Source: JACCZX01 sp038216465 (lineage in GTDB: Bacteria > Pseudomonadota > Gammaproteobacteria > Burkholderiales > Burkholderiaceae_F). From it: a DNA stretch of 64,000 nt. Positions 47,040-55,940 of this stretch are shown here, in pieces. Below the pieces are notes generated by a model. It saw nothing but the letters and a program-made list of their open reading frames with translations, ran no database searches and was not told the origin of the DNA. A program made the position numbers and the translations under genes. The DNA lies in NCBI GenBank assembly GCA_038216465.1, contig JBBQQC010000016.1, positions 1 to 64,000 on the forward strand, read 5' to 3'. Each line of letters begins with the position of its first letter. Position 1 is the first letter of the stretch.

Positions 47040-48899
47040 ATGAGCGCAGTGCTTTCGGGAACGGCCTCCGCGCCGCCCTACGTTAGCCACAAGAAACTGA
47101 AGGCTTGGGTTAACGACATCGCGCGCCTGACGCAGCCCGACCGCGTTGTCTGGTGCGATGGCTCGCAGCTTGAATACGACCGGTTGTGCGGCGAGCTCGT
47201 CACCTCCGGCACGTTTCGCCGTCTCAACCCGGCCAAGCGCCCGGGCAGCTTTCTCGCGTTGTCCGATCCGGCGGATGTGGCGCGCGTCGAAGATCGCACA
47301 TTTATCTGTAGCCAAACAAGGGATGATGCAGGCCCGACCAATCACTGGGTCGAGCCGGCGCAGATGCGCGCAACGTTAAACGGGCTGTTTGCCGGCGCGA
47401 TGCGCGGTCGCACGATGTACGTAATTCCGTTTTCAATGGGCCCCGTGGGGGGCGCCCTCTCGCAGATCGGCGTCGAGATCTCCGACAGTGCCTACGTAGT
47501 TGTCAATATGCGGATCATGACCCGGATGGGCCGGGCGGTGCTGGAGGCACTCGGGCCCGACGGCGAATTCGTGCCTTGCGTGCACTCAGTGGGCAAGCCC
47601 CTCGCCCGCGGCGAGAAGGACGTTTCATGGCCGTGCAACCCGATCAAGTACATCGTGCATTTTCCGCAGACGCGCGAGATTTGGTCGTTCGGTTCGGGCT
47701 ACGGCGGTAACGCGCTGCTGGGCAAGAAATGCCTGGCGCTGCGCATAGCGTCTGTCATGGCGCGCGACGCCGCGCAGCTCGATGGATTTGGCTGGCTGGC
47801 CGAGCATATGCTGGTCGTCGGCGTGACTTCTCCCGAGGGAAAGAAGTATCACATCGCCGCTGCGTTTCCATCAGCTTGCGGCAAGACCAACTTCGCGATG
47901 CTCATTCCGCCGCCGGCATTTGCCGGCTGGACCGTGACCACGGTCGGTGAGGACATCGCATGGATTAAGCCTGGCAAGGACGGGCGGTTGTACGCGATCA
48001 ACCCGGAGGCTGGCTTCTTCGGCGTTGCTCCAGGAACCTCCGAAAAGACCAATCGCAATGCGATGGCGACGCTGCGCGAAGACGTAATTTTCACCAACGT
48101 GGCGCTGACGGATGACGGCGATGTTTGGTGGGAAGGCATGGGCCCGCCACCCCCGCATCTGACGGATTGGCAAGGCAATGACTGGACCCCGGAAGACGGG
48201 AAGGCCGGTCGTAAGGCGGCACACCCGAACGCGCGCTTTACGGTACCGGCGGCGCAGTGCCCAGCAATCGACGACGACTGGGAAAATCTGGAGGGTGTTC
48301 CGCTCGACGCCTTCATGTTTGGCGGCCGCCGCTCGACCACCGTTCCTCTGGTAACCGAGGCGCGCGATTGGGCCGAGGGCGTTTACATGGCGGCAACGAT
48401 GGGATCGGAAACGACGGCTGCGCAGGCCGGCGCGCAGGGTGTGCTGCGCCGCGATCCGTTCGCGATGCTGCCTTTTTGCGGCTACAACATGGGCGACTAC
48501 TTTGAGCACTGGCTGGCGCTCGGAGCAAAGCTCGCAGACAGCGGCGCGAAGCTGCCGAAAATTTTCACCGTCAACTGGTTTCGCACGGCTGAGGACGGCA
48601 AGTTCATCTGGCCGGGCTTCGGCGAGAACATGCGCGTTCTGAAGTGGATTGTCGATCGGGTCGATGGCAGGGCCGAAGGCACTGAGCATGCGCTCGGCGT
48701 TTCTCCGGGCTATGAGGACATGCAGTGGCGCGGCCTCGATTTTCCGCGCGCGAAGTTCGATCAGATCACAGCGGTTGACGTGCAGGAGTGGCGCGATGAA
48801 ATACAGTCACACTCAGCATTGTTTGCCAAGCTGGCGGGACGACTTCCGCCAGAGCTAGAGGACGTCAAGTGCAATTTTGCACGGCGGTTGGGCGCTTAG
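47040..48899 (+). CDS. pckG: Phosphoenolpyruvate carboxykinase (GTP)
   Basis: About 619 residues of the GTP-dependent PEPCK family. Marks include [42 protein letters not shown] (P-loop with the reactive Cys), [18 protein letters not shown] and the guanine-binding region [14 protein letters not shown]. It converts oxaloacetate to phosphoenolpyruvate in gluconeogenesis. The ATG with GGAG 8 bp upstream is chosen; an in-frame ATG at 47,013 would add nine residues with a poorer ribosome binding site. A strong terminator follows. Confidence 0.96.
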   Translation: MSAVLSGTASAPPYVSHKKLKAWVNDIARLTQPDRVVWCDGSQLEYDRLCGELVTSGTFRRLNPAKRPGSFLALSDPADVARVEDRTFICSQTRDDAGPTNHWVEPAQMRATLNGLFAGAMRGRTMYVIPFSMGPVGGALSQIGVEISDSAYVVVNMRIMTRMGRAVLEALGPDGEFVPCVHSVGKPLARGEKDVSWPCNPIKYIVHFPQTREIWSFGSGYGGNALLGKKCLALRIASVMARDAAQLDGFGWLAEHMLVVGVTSPEGKKYHIAAAFPSACGKTNFAMLIPPPAFAGWTVTTVGEDIAWIKPGKDGRLYAINPEAGFFGVAPGTSEKTNRNAMATLREDVIFTNVALTDDGDVWWEGMGPPPPHLTDWQGNDWTPEDGKAGRKAAHPNARFTVPAAQCPAIDDDWENLEGVPLDAFMFGGRRSTTVPLVTEARDWAEGVYMAATMGSETTAAQAGAQGVLRRDPFAMLPFCGYNMGDYFEHWLALGAKLADSGAKLPKIFTVNWFRTAEDGKFIWPGFGENMRVLKWIVDRVDGRAEGTEHALGVSPGYEDMQWRGLDFPRAKFDQITAVDVQEWRDEIQSHSALFAKLAGRLPPELEDVKCNFARRLGA

Positions 48900-48935
48900 G
48901 CACAAGCGAGCCGCCGGCCAGTCCGGGTGAAAGCA

Positions 48936-48970
48936 CGGGGTTCGCTTATCTTGCAACCCCGATTCTTTTT
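48936..48970 (+). terminator. Rho-independent terminator after pckG
   Basis: CGGGGTT / AACCCCG, 7-bp perfect stem with a 12-base loop, followed by ATTCTTTTT. Confidence 0.75.
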
Positions 48971-48990
48971 AAAGATACTCGCCCTTCCCG

Positions 48991-49773
48991 ATGAGTGCGC
49001 CCGATGTCATCCTTGAAATCCGTGGTCTTACCAAAGAGTTCAAGGGCTTTGTCGCGGTCGATAAAGTCGACTTTAAGGTTAAGCGTGGAAGCATTCACGC
49101 GCTAATTGGACCCAACGGCGCCGGTAAGACGACGTGCTTCAACCTACTGACTAAATTTCTGACCCCCACGCGCGGTCAGATTTTTTTTAACGGTACCGAC
49201 ATCACCCGCGACTCGCCGGTCCACATCGCACGTCGCGGCATTGTTCGTTCGTTTCAGATTTCGTCAGTGTTTCCGCACCTCACGGTGCTCGAAAACGTGC
49301 GGATCGCCCTGCAGCGCGCAACCGATCAATCGTTCCGTTTCTGGCGCAGCGAGAAGGTGCTCGACTCGATGAACGAGCGCGCGCTCGATTTGCTGCATCA
49401 GGTGGATCTTGGTTCGTTCGCACGTACCGAGACGGTGTCACTGCCCTATGGCCGCAAGCGCGCGCTTGAAATCGCGACCACGCTGGCGACGGAGCCCGAG
49501 TTGATGCTGCTCGACGAGCCGACCCAGGGGATGGGCCATGAAGACGTTGCGAGAGTCACCGAGTTGATAAAACGCGTTGCGGCAGGTCGCACCGTACTGA
49601 TGGTCGAGCACAACATGAGTGTGGTGTCCGGCATCTCGGATCAGATCACCGTACTCGCACGCGGGGCGGTGCTTGCCGAAGGTCCCTACGAGAAAGTCTC
49701 GAACGATCCCAGCGTCAAAGAGGCGTACATGGGTACCGCGGATTCACAGCTCGCTGGCATCGGACACGTATGA
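48991..49773 (+). CDS. livG: Branched-chain amino-acid type ABC ATPase (LivG-like)
   Basis: A 260-residue ATPase. Walker A GPNGAGKTT, a Q-loop in RSFQISSVFPHLTVLENV, a degenerate signature SLPYGRKRALEIATTLA, Walker B ELMLLDEPTQGM and the long LivG-type insert fit the HAAT family. Note that the signature reads LPYGRKR rather than LSGGxxR. It pairs with the next ATPase to drive the LivH/LivM permease. ATG overlap of 4 bp with the next gene. Confidence 0.88.
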   Translation: MSAPDVILEIRGLTKEFKGFVAVDKVDFKVKRGSIHALIGPNGAGKTTCFNLLTKFLTPTRGQIFFNGTDITRDSPVHIARRGIVRSFQISSVFPHLTVLENVRIALQRATDQSFRFWRSEKVLDSMNERALDLLHQVDLGSFARTETVSLPYGRKRALEIATTLATEPELMLLDEPTQGMGHEDVARVTELIKRVAAGRTVLMVEHNMSVVSGISDQITVLARGAVLAEGPYEKVSNDPSVKEAYMGTADSQLAGIGHV

Positions 49774-50507
49774 CATCTGCGCTCGAGATCAAGAATCTGA
49801 ACGCCTGGTATGGCGAGTCGCACATACTGCACGGCGTCGATCTGCACGTGGGCAAGGGCGAAGTCGTGACTTTGCTCGGGCGCAACGGTGCCGGCCGCAC
49901 TACGACAATGCGCTCCGTCCTCGGGCTGACTGGCGCGCGCAAGGGCTCGATTCAGGTCGACGGCACAGAAACGATTGGACTCGCGACGCACCGGATCGCC
50001 CATCTCGGAATCGGCTACTGCCCCGAAGAGCGCGGCATCTTCGCGAGCCTGTCGTGCGAGGAAAATCTTATGCTGCCGCCGCGCATTGCCAGCAAGGGAG
50101 CAGTCAAGGCTGACGGCAATGGTGCCGGAAGCGGGATGAGTGTCGACGAAATCTATCGAATGTTTCCCAACCTGCGGGAGCGGGCCAAATCTCCGGGCTC
50201 GAGGCTATCGGGCGGTGAACAGCAGATGCTAGCGGTGGCGCGCATACTGCGTACCGGTGCGCATCTGCTGCTGCTGGATGAGATTTCAGAGGGCCTGGCG
50301 CCTGTGATCGTCAACAAACTGGCGGAGATGATCCGGACTCTGAAAGCCAAGGGTTACACCATTGTGATGGTCGAACAGAACTTCCGCTTTGCGGCACCTC
50401 TGGCCGATCGTTTTTATGTCATGGAGCACGGAACAATCGTCGAATCGTTTCCCGCAGCACAGCTGCGTGCGAAGGAACAGACGTTGCACGAGCTTCTTGG
50501 AGTTTGA
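49770..50507 (+). CDS. livF: Branched-chain amino-acid type ABC ATPase (LivF-like), Walker A Lys replaced by Arg
   Basis: A 245-residue LivF-type ATPase: LNAWYGESHILHGVDLHVGKGEVVTLLGRNGAGRTT, signature SRLSGGEQQMLAVARIL, Walker B LLLLDEISEGLAP and H-loop region MVEQN. In Walker A the invariant Lys is Arg (codon CGC), while all other motifs are intact and the partner ATPase keeps its Lys. This suggests one nucleotide site works differently. It lies between the LivG-like and binding-protein genes. I believe similar Arg variants exist in related transporters but cannot check here. Confidence 0.88.
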   Translation: MTSALEIKNLNAWYGESHILHGVDLHVGKGEVVTLLGRNGAGRTTTMRSVLGLTGARKGSIQVDGTETIGLATHRIAHLGIGYCPEERGIFASLSCEENLMLPPRIASKGAVKADGNGAGSGMSVDEIYRMFPNLRERAKSPGSRLSGGEQQMLAVARILRTGAHLLLLDEISEGLAPVIVNKLAEMIRTLKAKGYTIVMVEQNFRFAAPLADRFYVMEHGTIVESFPAAQLRAKEQTLHELLGV

Positions 50508-50547
50508 TTTAACACACCGTTGAACGGGATGAAGTGAAGGAGACGCA

Positions 50548-51765
50548 ATGAAGTTGAACAAAATATGTGCCGCGCTGGCGGCATGTGGTCTAGCGTTCGG
50601 CACGTCGGTCGCCGGCGCGCAGAAGCTTTCCGACGACAAGATCGTTATCGGGTTTATATCCGACATGTCGTCGCTCTACTCCGATATCGACGGCCCCGGG
50701 GGCGTTGAGGCGATTCGCATGGCGATCGCCGACATGCAGAAGGAGTTTCCCGGCAAGAAAATCGAGCTCATTACTGCGGACCATCAAAACAAGGCCGATA
50801 TTGCATCGGCGAAGGTGCGCGAATGGATCGATCAGTCCGGTGCCGATGTGATCATCGGTGGCACCAACTCGGGCACTGCCCTGGCGAGTGCGAAGGTCGC
50901 GGCCGAGAAGAAGAAGCCGTATATCTCGATTGGCGCGGCGAGTTCGCGCCTGACCAACGAGGACTGTTCGCCATACACCGTGCATTACGCGTACGACACG
51001 ATTGCGCTCGCCAAAGGTACGGGCGCGGCCGTCGTCAAGAGCGGAGGCAAGAGCTGGTTCTTCCTGACTGCTGATTATGCGTTTGGCCACTCGCTCGAAA
51101 AGGACACCGGCGACGTGGTGAAAGCAGCGGGCGGCAACGTGGTCGGTGCAGTGCGTCATCCACTCTCGGCGTCCGACTTCTCTTCATTTCTGCTGCAAGC
51201 TCAGAACAGCAAGGCGCAGATTCTCGGACTTGCTAACGCCGGTGGCGATACGATCAACTCGATCAAGGCAGCGAACGAGTTCGGCGTCACCAAGAACATG
51301 AAGCTTGCCGGGCTACTGATGTTTATCAACGACATTCACAGCCTGGGATTGCCGACCACCCAAGGCATGTACTTGACCGATGGCTGGTACTGGAATCAGT
51401 CGCCCGAATCGCGAGCGTGGGCACAGAAGTTTTTCGGCAAGATGAAGCGCATGCCGTCGATGCTGCAGGCCGGCGATTACTCGGCGGTTACTCAATATCT
51501 GACCGCGGTGAAAGCGGCGGGCACCGATGACGCAGATGCGGTGATGGCGCAGTTGAAGAAGCAAAAGATCAACGACATGTTCGCCAAAGGCGGCTACATC
51601 CGTCCCGACGGCCGCATGATCCATGAGATGTATCTGATGCAGGTCAAGACACCGGCCGAATCCAAAGAGCCGTGGGACTATTTCAAGGTTGCACAGGTGA
51701 TTCCGGGCGAGCAGGCGTATCAATCGCTCGCGAATTCGAAGTGCTCGTTGATTACTAAGAAATAA
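50548..51765 (+). CDS. ABC transporter periplasmic substrate-binding protein (LivJ-like)
   Basis: A 405-residue protein with a signal peptide (MKLNKICAALAACGLAFG, cleavage after VAGAQ or nearby) and a type I periplasmic-binding fold: IVIGFISDMSSLYSDIDGPGG, VIIGGTNSGTALASAKVAAEKKKPYISIGAASS, FLTADYAFGHSLEKD. It captures a small amide, amino-acid or aromatic ligand for the transporter encoded by its neighbours. AAGGAGA precedes the ATG. A strong hairpin follows the gene. Confidence 0.9.
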   Translation: MKLNKICAALAACGLAFGTSVAGAQKLSDDKIVIGFISDMSSLYSDIDGPGGVEAIRMAIADMQKEFPGKKIELITADHQNKADIASAKVREWIDQSGADVIIGGTNSGTALASAKVAAEKKKPYISIGAASSRLTNEDCSPYTVHYAYDTIALAKGTGAAVVKSGGKSWFFLTADYAFGHSLEKDTGDVVKAAGGNVVGAVRHPLSASDFSSFLLQAQNSKAQILGLANAGGDTINSIKAANEFGVTKNMKLAGLLMFINDIHSLGLPTTQGMYLTDGWYWNQSPESRAWAQKFFGKMKRMPSMLQAGDYSAVTQYLTAVKAAGTDDADAVMAQLKKQKINDMFAKGGYIRPDGRMIHEMYLMQVKTPAESKEPWDYFKVAQVIPGEQAYQSLANSKCSLITKK

Positions 51766-51774
51766 TGCGTTTGC

Positions 51775-51802
51775 CCGGGCGGCGCTCGCCGCCCGGCTTC
51801 TT
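51775..51802 (+). terminator. Strong hairpin between the binding-protein and permease genes
   Basis: CCGGGCGGC-GCTC-GCCGCCCGG, a perfect 9-bp stem with a 4-base loop, then CTTCTT. It may stabilise the upstream mRNA or partly terminate, giving more binding protein than permease. Confidence 0.6.
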
Positions 51803-51813
51803 GCGGGTCGTCA

Positions 51814-52698
51814 GTGGAGATATTCGGTCGTCCGTTGCCAGCGTTGTTGAGCCAGCTGTTGCTCGGACTGGTCAACGGCTCGTTCTACGCGATGCTGTCG
51901 CTCGGACTCGCGGTCATCTTCGGCTTGCTGAACGTGATCAATTTTGCGCATGGCGCGCTGTACATGATGGGCGCGATATTCGCCTGGATGGGCCTGACGT
52001 ACTTCGGGCTCAATTACTGGGTGATGCTGATCGTGGCGCCGCTGCTGGTCGGCGTCTTCGGCATCATCATCGAGCGGCTGTTGCTGCGGCATCTGTACAA
52101 GCTCGATCACTTGTATGGCTTGCTGCTGACATTTGGTTTGACGCTGCTGATCGAAGGATTTTTCCGCTCGTTCTACGGCGTATCGGGGTTGCCGTATCAA
52201 GTGCCGGAGCAGCTGAGTGGCGCGCGCAATCTCGGCTTCATGATCTTGCCCAACTACCGGGCGTGGGTCGTCCTTGCTTCGCTGATCGTTTGTTTCGGCA
52301 CGTGGTATGTGATCGAGCGCACCAAGCTGGGTGCGCTGTTACGTGCCGGTACTGAAAACGCCAAACTAACGGAAGCGTTTGGGGTGAACGTCCCGTTGAT
52401 GGTGACGCTGACTTACGGCTTCGGTGTCGCGCTGGCTGCTTTTGCCGGCGTGCTTGCAGCGCCGATCCTGCAGGTGCAGCCGTTAATGGGGAGCAATCTG
52501 ATCATCGTCGTCTTTGCGGTGGTCGTGATTGGCGGGATGGGGTCGATCATGGGATCGATTCTCACCGGGCTGGGCCTCGGTGTGATTGAAGGCTTTACGC
52601 GTGTGTTCTATCCAGAGGCGTCGGCGACAGTCGTGTTCGTCATCATGGCGATCGTTTTGTTGCTCCGTCCCGCAGGTCTTTTTGGCAAGGAGAAATAG
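51814..52698 (+). CDS. livH: Branched-chain amino-acid type ABC permease (LivH-like)
   Basis: A 294-residue multi-pass permease starting on GTG. GLVNGSFYAMLSLGLAVIFGLLNVINFAHGALYMMGA is the LivH N-terminal signature; RAGTENAKLTEAFGVNVPLM is the EAA-like coupling region, and IVVFAVVVIGGMGSIMGSILTGLGLGVIEGF is the conserved C-terminal helix pair. It forms the membrane pore with LivM. One base before the LivM gene. Confidence 0.93.
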   Translation: MEIFGRPLPALLSQLLLGLVNGSFYAMLSLGLAVIFGLLNVINFAHGALYMMGAIFAWMGLTYFGLNYWVMLIVAPLLVGVFGIIIERLLLRHLYKLDHLYGLLLTFGLTLLIEGFFRSFYGVSGLPYQVPEQLSGARNLGFMILPNYRAWVVLASLIVCFGTWYVIERTKLGALLRAGTENAKLTEAFGVNVPLMVTLTYGFGVALAAFAGVLAAPILQVQPLMGSNLIIVVFAVVVIGGMGSIMGSILTGLGLGVIEGFTRVFYPEASATVVFVIMAIVLLLRPAGLFGKEK

Positions 52699-53694
52699 GT
52701 GAAGCTGTCGAAAGAATTCACCGTCTATCTTGCTTTGCTCGTGCTCGTGGCTCTGTTGCCGATGCTCGGGGCATATCCAGTATTCGTAATGAAGGTGATG
52801 TGCTTCGCGCTGTTTGCCTGTGCCTTCAATTTGTTGATTGGTTACACGGGACTCTTGTCGTTTGGCCACGCCGCGTTTCTCGGAATCGCGGCTTATGTGA
52901 CCGGTCATGCGTTGAAAGTGTGGGGGCTGCCGACCGAACTCGGTTTACTGGTCGGCACATTCGCGGGTGCTGCACTCGGTCTTGTAATGGGTGCACTGGC
53001 GATTCGGCGCAGTGGCATCTACTTTTCGATGATCACGCTTGCATTGGCGCAGATGCTCTATTTCCTGTTCTTGCAGATGCCTTTTACCGGCGGCGAGGAC
53101 GGATTGCAGAGTGTTCCGCGCGGCAAGCTCTTTGGAATCGTCGACCTGACGAGTGATCTGGCGCTGTACTACGTCATCCTAGGAATATTCGCTTTGGCGT
53201 TCCTGTTGATCCACCGCACCGTTCACTCGCCCTTCGGACAGGTGCTAAAAGCGATTCGCGAGAATGAGCCGCGCGCGACATCGCTCGGCTACGACGTGGT
53301 CCGCTTCAAGCTGCTCGCCTTCGTGTTGTCGGCTGCGCTGGCGGGACTGGCAGGTGCGAGCAAGACGCTGGTGCTTGGATTTGCGACGCTGACCGACGCG
53401 CACTGGAGCACTTCAGGACTGGTGATTCTGATGGTGCTGGTGGGTGGCATGGGGACGATGCTCGGCCCGATTCTCGGGGCGTTCATCATCGTCGCGCTCG
53501 AAGACAAGGTCGGTGACATCGGCGCGTTCCTCGGCCGTATAACCGGCATCGAATGGTTCAATGGCCTGGGCGAAGCCGTCACCGTTGTCACCGGGCTGAT
53601 TTTCGTGATCTGCGTGATGGCGTTTCGGCGCGGGATCATTGGCGAGTTGCAAGCCTGGTGGCTGCGGCGTCGCGCAGCAGTAGCGACTGCATAA
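52699..53694 (+). CDS. livM: Branched-chain amino-acid type ABC permease (LivM-like)
   Basis: A 331-residue permease starting on GTG with AAGGAG upstream in the livH end. FNLLIGYTGLLSFGHAAFLGIAAYV, ENEPRATSLGYDVVRFKLLAFVLSAALAGLAGA (EAA loop) and ILMVLVGGMGTMLGPILGAFIIV are the family motifs. Last gene of the livG-livF-SBP-livH-livM order; a palindrome follows the stop. Confidence 0.93.
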   Translation: MKLSKEFTVYLALLVLVALLPMLGAYPVFVMKVMCFALFACAFNLLIGYTGLLSFGHAAFLGIAAYVTGHALKVWGLPTELGLLVGTFAGAALGLVMGALAIRRSGIYFSMITLALAQMLYFLFLQMPFTGGEDGLQSVPRGKLFGIVDLTSDLALYYVILGIFALAFLLIHRTVHSPFGQVLKAIRENEPRATSLGYDVVRFKLLAFVLSAALAGLAGASKTLVLGFATLTDAHWSTSGLVILMVLVGGMGTMLGPILGAFIIVALEDKVGDIGAFLGRITGIEWFNGLGEAVTVVTGLIFVICVMAFRRGIIGELQAWWLRRRAAVATA

Positions 53695-53701
53695 CCGCTG
53701 T

Positions 53702-53715
53702 CCCGCGATCGCGGG
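53702..53715. repeat. Perfect 14-bp palindrome after livM
   Basis: CCCGCGATCGCGGG, 7 bp after the livM stop region. It could fold as a 5-bp hairpin but has no T tract. Role unknown; a weak terminator or a protein-binding site are options. Confidence 0.35.
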
Positions 53716-53862
53716 GTTACGACTACCTCGGCAATCGGGGACGTTATCGCCTCTTATCGGCTAAATGGAGTCTGTAAACCGCACACCTTCGCCGATACAA
53801 TCGTTCGATCCGGGCTTTTTGTCCGCAGGCTTGCGTACGTTGCCGCTTGTGTCCATGAACGA

Positions 53863-55797
53863 ATGGCGTTAAATGTCTCAATGATGTACCGGCGCACAGA
53901 TCGTGGCGTGCGCGAGGTCTATGAGAAATCGCATCAGTTCACGCAGAGCGAGCGGCTGATCCTGATTCTTCTCGACGGCCGACTCAATGTCGCCGGGTTG
54001 AAAACGCGTTTGCCGAGTCTGAACGACGAGCGCATCGAACGCGCACTGCGCAAGTTGCAGGATGCGAGTCTGGTCGAACCGATTAGTTATGACCCGGGCA
54101 AAGGAAATGGCACGGTTCCGGCAACAGCGCCCCTCGAGCCCGAAGCGGTGGCCCATTTTCTGGAGCAGACAGACCTTGATCCGGTCACCGTCTTCGGTGA
54201 CTCCGACGAAGCGATCGCCGCCGAGATGGTACGCGCCAGTGTCGAGCAGGCGGCGGCGCAACTTGCCCGGGAGGCCACGATCATGGGGCGCCCACTCGGA
54301 TCTCCGGAACCGGCACCGCGAGGAAAACCTGGCAAGCACGGCCGTGAGGGCGGAAGTGGGCACTCACAAAAGGTGCGCGCAAATCAGCGCGATCAAACGA
54401 CCTCACACGGCCTGAACGGTGCGTCGACACACTGGGCGATCACGACCGTCAACGTTCCCGATCGGCTCGATTTGCAGGAAGAGAGAGATCGCGCCGAGGA
54501 GGATGAATACGCCGACGGCAGGCGCCGGGAAATTCTGCGCGTATGGATGAAGCGGCTACTGATGGTGGCGGTGGTTGCGGTTATCGCTGCGGGTGTTTAC
54601 GCGACGCTGGCGCCGCTGCGAGAAGAGACCTCGGCGGCACGCGTGGCGGAGCGACTGTCGGCCGCTTTCAAGCGCCCGGTTAGGGTGGCCGAGACCGACT
54701 TCAAGTTTTCGCCGACTCCGCGACTAAGCGTGCGTGGTATCGACGTCGGGGGGCAATTCAAGGCTGATGAAGTAGCGCTACTGATTAACTGGAAGGATCT
54801 TTGGAGCGCGGTCCGCGGCGGCAACTGGGTCTGGAGCGAGGCACTGATCACTCCTCTAACGGTAACGCCTGCGCAGGCGGCGTATCTGGTTCGCACGCTG
54901 CCCGGCGGGGCGCGCGAGCTTCCGAGCAAGATTTCGACGATCCGCTTCGCTTCGGTGCGAATTGGCGACTCGAAGTTGTTTCCCGATGCGTTCGAGGGCG
55001 TGCTGAGGCGGACTGCCGACGGTACGTTCGGGGCGCTGGTCCTGCGGCCTCTTGACGGTGACGGCACGATGCAGATGTCGTTCCGCCCCGGCCGCCTTGC
55101 AGATGGCCGTGAGTCCATCGAATTTCGATTGAACGCAGACCGGTGGATGCCGCCCTTTGGGCCGCGTGTGCGCTGGAATGAAATCCAGGCAACCGGCCGA
55201 ATTTTCGACAACGTGGTCGAGGTTTCGGACTTTACGCTAGCGGGCTTCTTCGGCATGACGAGCGGCACCGTCTATGCGGCCACGGATGTCGAATGGGCGA
55301 TCACCGGCATCGCCGGAGCGTCAAATATCGATGTCGAGTCGGTCTTGCAAACATTGCGCACGCCGACGCAAGTCCCCGCCGGGGAGGGTCCACCAACGGC
55401 AGTGCAGGGCACCGCAACGATGAGCCTAACTATCTCGGGGCATGGTCCGACCCTTGACGATGCCATCGCGCGCAGTGCAATCGCGGGTCCGTTCCAAATT
55501 CGCTGGGCGACGTTGAACGGCATTAACCTCGGTCTTGCGGCGTCCCAGGGTGCTATGGCCGCGGGCACGACCCGGTTTACCGAATTTAACGGCTTGATGG
55601 CGGCGTCTGCCAACGGTGTGCGTTTTGAAGACACCGGCGGCCGCGCGGGAGCGATGGCTGCACGCGGCGACTTTACGGTCGCACCCGATCTGGCGTTGGC
55701 TGGAGGTGTGCGAGTGGAACTCGGGACGACCCGTGTACAGGCGCCGGTAAGCCTGCGCGTTCGCGGAACCGCGCTCGCGCCGCGTTTCAGTCAGTAA
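53863..55797 (+). CDS. AsmA-like membrane protein with a winged-helix-like N-terminal domain
   Basis: A 644-residue protein. Residues 20-80 (LILILLDGRLNVAGLKTRLPSLNDERIERALRKLQDASLVEPI) resemble a small winged-helix or effector-like domain. Residues 140-225 are a charged, low-complexity linker. One membrane segment (LLMVAVVAVIAAGVYATLA, 232-250) follows, and residues 255-644 are periplasmic and AsmA-like (RVAERLSAAFKRPVRVAETDFKFSPTPRLSVRGIDVG). The start ATG has GTT-rich upstream sequence and no strong ribosome binding site. The cytoplasmic domain is unusual for AsmA proteins, which act in envelope lipid transport. Confidence 0.65.
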   Translation: MALNVSMMYRRTDRGVREVYEKSHQFTQSERLILILLDGRLNVAGLKTRLPSLNDERIERALRKLQDASLVEPISYDPGKGNGTVPATAPLEPEAVAHFLEQTDLDPVTVFGDSDEAIAAEMVRASVEQAAAQLAREATIMGRPLGSPEPAPRGKPGKHGREGGSGHSQKVRANQRDQTTSHGLNGASTHWAITTVNVPDRLDLQEERDRAEEDEYADGRRREILRVWMKRLLMVAVVAVIAAGVYATLAPLREETSAARVAERLSAAFKRPVRVAETDFKFSPTPRLSVRGIDVGGQFKADEVALLINWKDLWSAVRGGNWVWSEALITPLTVTPAQAAYLVRTLPGGARELPSKISTIRFASVRIGDSKLFPDAFEGVLRRTADGTFGALVLRPLDGDGTMQMSFRPGRLADGRESIEFRLNADRWMPPFGPRVRWNEIQATGRIFDNVVEVSDFTLAGFFGMTSGTVYAATDVEWAITGIAGASNIDVESVLQTLRTPTQVPAGEGPPTAVQGTATMSLTISGHGPTLDDAIARSAIAGPFQIRWATLNGINLGLAASQGAMAAGTTRFTEFNGLMAASANGVRFEDTGGRAGAMAARGDFTVAPDLALAGGVRVELGTTRVQAPVSLRVRGTALAPRFSQ

Positions 55798-55808
55798 ATC
55801 CGCCCGTT

Positions 55809-55824
55809 TGTTTCACGTGGAACA
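55809..55824. promoter_or_regulatory. parS: parS centromere-like site
   Basis: TGTTTCACGTGGAACA differs at one position from the perfect 16-bp palindrome TGTTTCACGTGAAACA bound by chromosomal ParB. It lies about 130 bp upstream of mnmG and 4.4 kb from parB, where parS sites usually cluster near the origin. No second copy was found by eye in the window. Confidence 0.85.
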
Positions 55825-55940
55825 CGCCCGTGGCGTTGATTCGTGATGAAACATCGCAGTTGCTGCTAGCTCGCTGCGTATACTTCGGCCCCGCCGCCAC
55901 GTGGCATTTCTCACAGCGCCCCGGGTGAGCGGATGCGTCG

